The position numbers were made by a program, and so were the translations under genes. From CAZUUO01 sp964622665 (GTDB lineage: Bacteria; Patescibacteriota; Patescibacteriia; Magasanikbacterales; GCA-002688135): a DNA stretch of 14,548 bases. Location: assembly GCA_964622665.1 (NCBI GenBank), contig CAZUUO010000019.1, positions 1 through 14,548 of the forward strand, in the 5' to 3' direction. Numbering within the stretch: the first letter of the stretch is position 1; each line of letters begins with the position of its first letter. Shown piece by piece: positions 13,731 through 14,548 of this stretch. The notes under the pieces were generated by a model. It ran no database searches and had not been told where the DNA came from. It worked only from the letters and a program-made list of their open reading frames with translations.

Positions 13731-14402
13731 TTATTGTTTTGGAGTTTCCACGATTTCAAGGTGCATGCTTTCAACACCTTGTCGCGCAAGATTGAAATTT
13801 TCTACGGTAACCGTTGCGATAAAATGTGGTTTGGTATATTCCATTTTAAAAACAAGGTCGTTTTGAGAATCGCGGGTTGCGACACAAGCGTAGTTCTGAT
13901 TTTTTTTGCACAACTGAAGGTAGTATGACTTTATATCTGAAATTGATTCGGGTACCGTGTCCCACATTACAACATATTCATTTTCAGCGAGTACACCGCC
14001 GGGGCGTTCAAAATATGGTTTGGCGGTTGTTGTGAATGCTTGTTTGATATTTTCCCAATCTCCGTTTGCTTTATAGGCAGTGAGTGCTGCGTTTGTTCCA
14101 TTGATGATTGCTTTGGGGAGTGCCGCAAATGCCTCATATACGTGGTTTACGTTTGATGAGGTGTGGGTGGTAATTTTTTGAATTCCTTTATTTGGGTAGA
14201 GTGGAAGGACTTGACTGATGTGTGGGGGAAGTTCGGTTATGGTATTTTTTGCGCGACCCCAATAGGTGCGTAATAATACCGCGCTTAATAATAATACGAT
14301 GGTGAGACAGCCAAATGAGGCTCCGTACCCCTTTTTAATATAACTACGTTTAGGTGAAAGTAACGGTTCTTCGATGTCCACGGTGTTTATTTGTTCTTCC
14401 AT
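13731..14402 (-). CDS. Unknown membrane-anchored protein with an extracytoplasmic domain
   Basis: I do not recognise a family. The 223-residue protein has a cytoplasmic, acidic N terminus (1-20), a basic patch PKRSYIKK (17-24) and one clear transmembrane helix (about 28-45, LTIVLLLSAVLL core). The remaining 175 residues are soluble and should lie outside the membrane. They hold two cysteines (in LQLCKKNQNYACVA, near residue 165-175) close enough for a disulfide. The C-terminal half looks beta-rich (VFKMEYTKPHFIATVTVENF), which could be a small binding domain. I begin at the ATG at 14402: the upstream in-frame ATG at 14441 is itself the -35 box of the promoter. It is cotranscribed with the glycosyltransferase. 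Confidence 0.75.
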   Translation of the reverse strand: MEEQINTVDIEEPLLSPKRSYIKKGYGASFGCLTIVLLLSAVLLRTYWGRAKNTITELPPHISQVLPLYPNKGIQKITTHTSSNVNHVYEAFAALPKAIINGTNAALTAYKANGDWENIKQAFTTTAKPYFERPGGVLAENEYVVMWDTVPESISDIKSYYLQLCKKNQNYACVATRDSQNDLVFKMEYTKPHFIATVTVENFNLARQGVESMHLEIVETPKQ

Positions 14403-14412
14403 AGGGATTTTT

Positions 14413-14441
14413 ATTGTAGCATAGCCCCCATTTTCTGTCAT
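14413..14441 (-). promoter_or_regulatory. Promoter of the membrane protein-glycosyltransferase operon
   Basis: ATGACA (14441-14436), exactly 17 bp, then TACAAT (14418-14413) with an upstream TGC as an extended -10. Both hexamers match consensus at five of six bases. The -10 ends 10 nt before the ATG at 14402, predicting a leader of about 4 nt. Confidence 0.8.
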
Positions 14442-14512
14442 TTTGTTATCCTGTGCAATGATGACGGAATTTTTGCGTTGTTTTGTAAAATGTTCCTAAA
14501 TTTAGCTTAATA

Positions 14513-14541
14513 TTGACAAAATGCCATTTTTATGGTATTTT
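14513..14541 (+). promoter_or_regulatory. Outward-facing plus-strand promoter at the right edge
   Basis: A perfect TTGACA (14513-14518), exactly 17 bp, then TATTTT (14536-14541) preceded by TGG. No gene on the plus strand begins inside the window, so it should serve a gene beyond position 14548, divergent from the membrane-protein operon. AATGCCAT and ATGGTATT in the spacer also form an imperfect hairpin around TTTT. Confidence 0.6.
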
Positions 14542-14548
14542 TTTGTGT

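Noticed and set aside
14519..14545. Intrinsic terminator at the right edge
   Set aside because: The hairpin has only a 4-nt loop with a G-U pair and no plus-strand gene precedes it; the TTGACA-17-TATTTT reading fits better.
1..14548. TGA recoding (as in some CPR lineages that read it as glycine)
   Set aside because: TGA serves as the natural stop of murJ and of the 32-residue peptide, and no gene here is interrupted by in-frame TGA.

Overview
The window looks like chromosomal DNA from a small-genome bacterium. The best fit is the Candidate Phyla Radiation (Patescibacteria); I infer this and have not measured it. The reasons are an AT-rich but not extreme composition, very tight gene packing, a short HrcA of about 226 residues, few Shine-Dalgarno sites, and unknown small membrane proteins between housekeeping genes. 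The code is standard: TAA, TAG and TGA all act as stops. I see no tRNA, rRNA, CRISPR array, insertion sequence or prophage gene, and no gene-free stretch longer than about 225 bp.

Left part, plus strand (35-5070). A soluble-looking SPFH/band-7 protein is followed by the heat-shock cluster hrcA-grpE-dnaK-dnaJ. hrcA has a textbook sigma-70 promoter whose start site is covered by a perfect CIRCE operator, so HrcA should repress its own operon. dnaK and dnaJ are each preceded by a structured intergenic region. dnaJ also has its own TATAAT box, placed so close that its transcript would be leaderless.

Middle (5055-7222). dnaJ converges on a minus-strand metallo-beta-lactamase (RNase Z-like) gene, with one terminator for each direction. 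That gene is divergent from a plus-strand gene for an unknown 310-residue coiled-coil protein. Both have good promoters and strong ribosome binding sites. After the unknown gene comes a terminator and a cluster of palindromic repeats of the ATTCCC-N8-GGGAAT kind.

Right part, all minus strand (7249-14402). Read in transcription order from the right these are: a 223-residue membrane-anchored protein of unknown function with a family 2 glycosyltransferase; murJ (lipid II flippase); lepA (elongation factor 4); and an operon of a 32-residue membrane peptide, recJ and an RNase HI gene. The 32-residue gene overlaps the recJ start by ATGA. A plus-strand promoter at the extreme right end points out of the window.

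The gene content is mostly ordinary housekeeping, and I do not see a clear new multi-gene system. The most interesting signals are: two sharply different ways of starting genes (a -10 box 8-10 nt from the ATG with no Shine-Dalgarno, versus a longer leader with a strong one); the uncatalogued 32-residue peptide coupled to recJ; the 11-bp hairpin built into the dnaJ promoter; and the orphan coiled-coil gene divergent from the RNase Z-like hydrolase.
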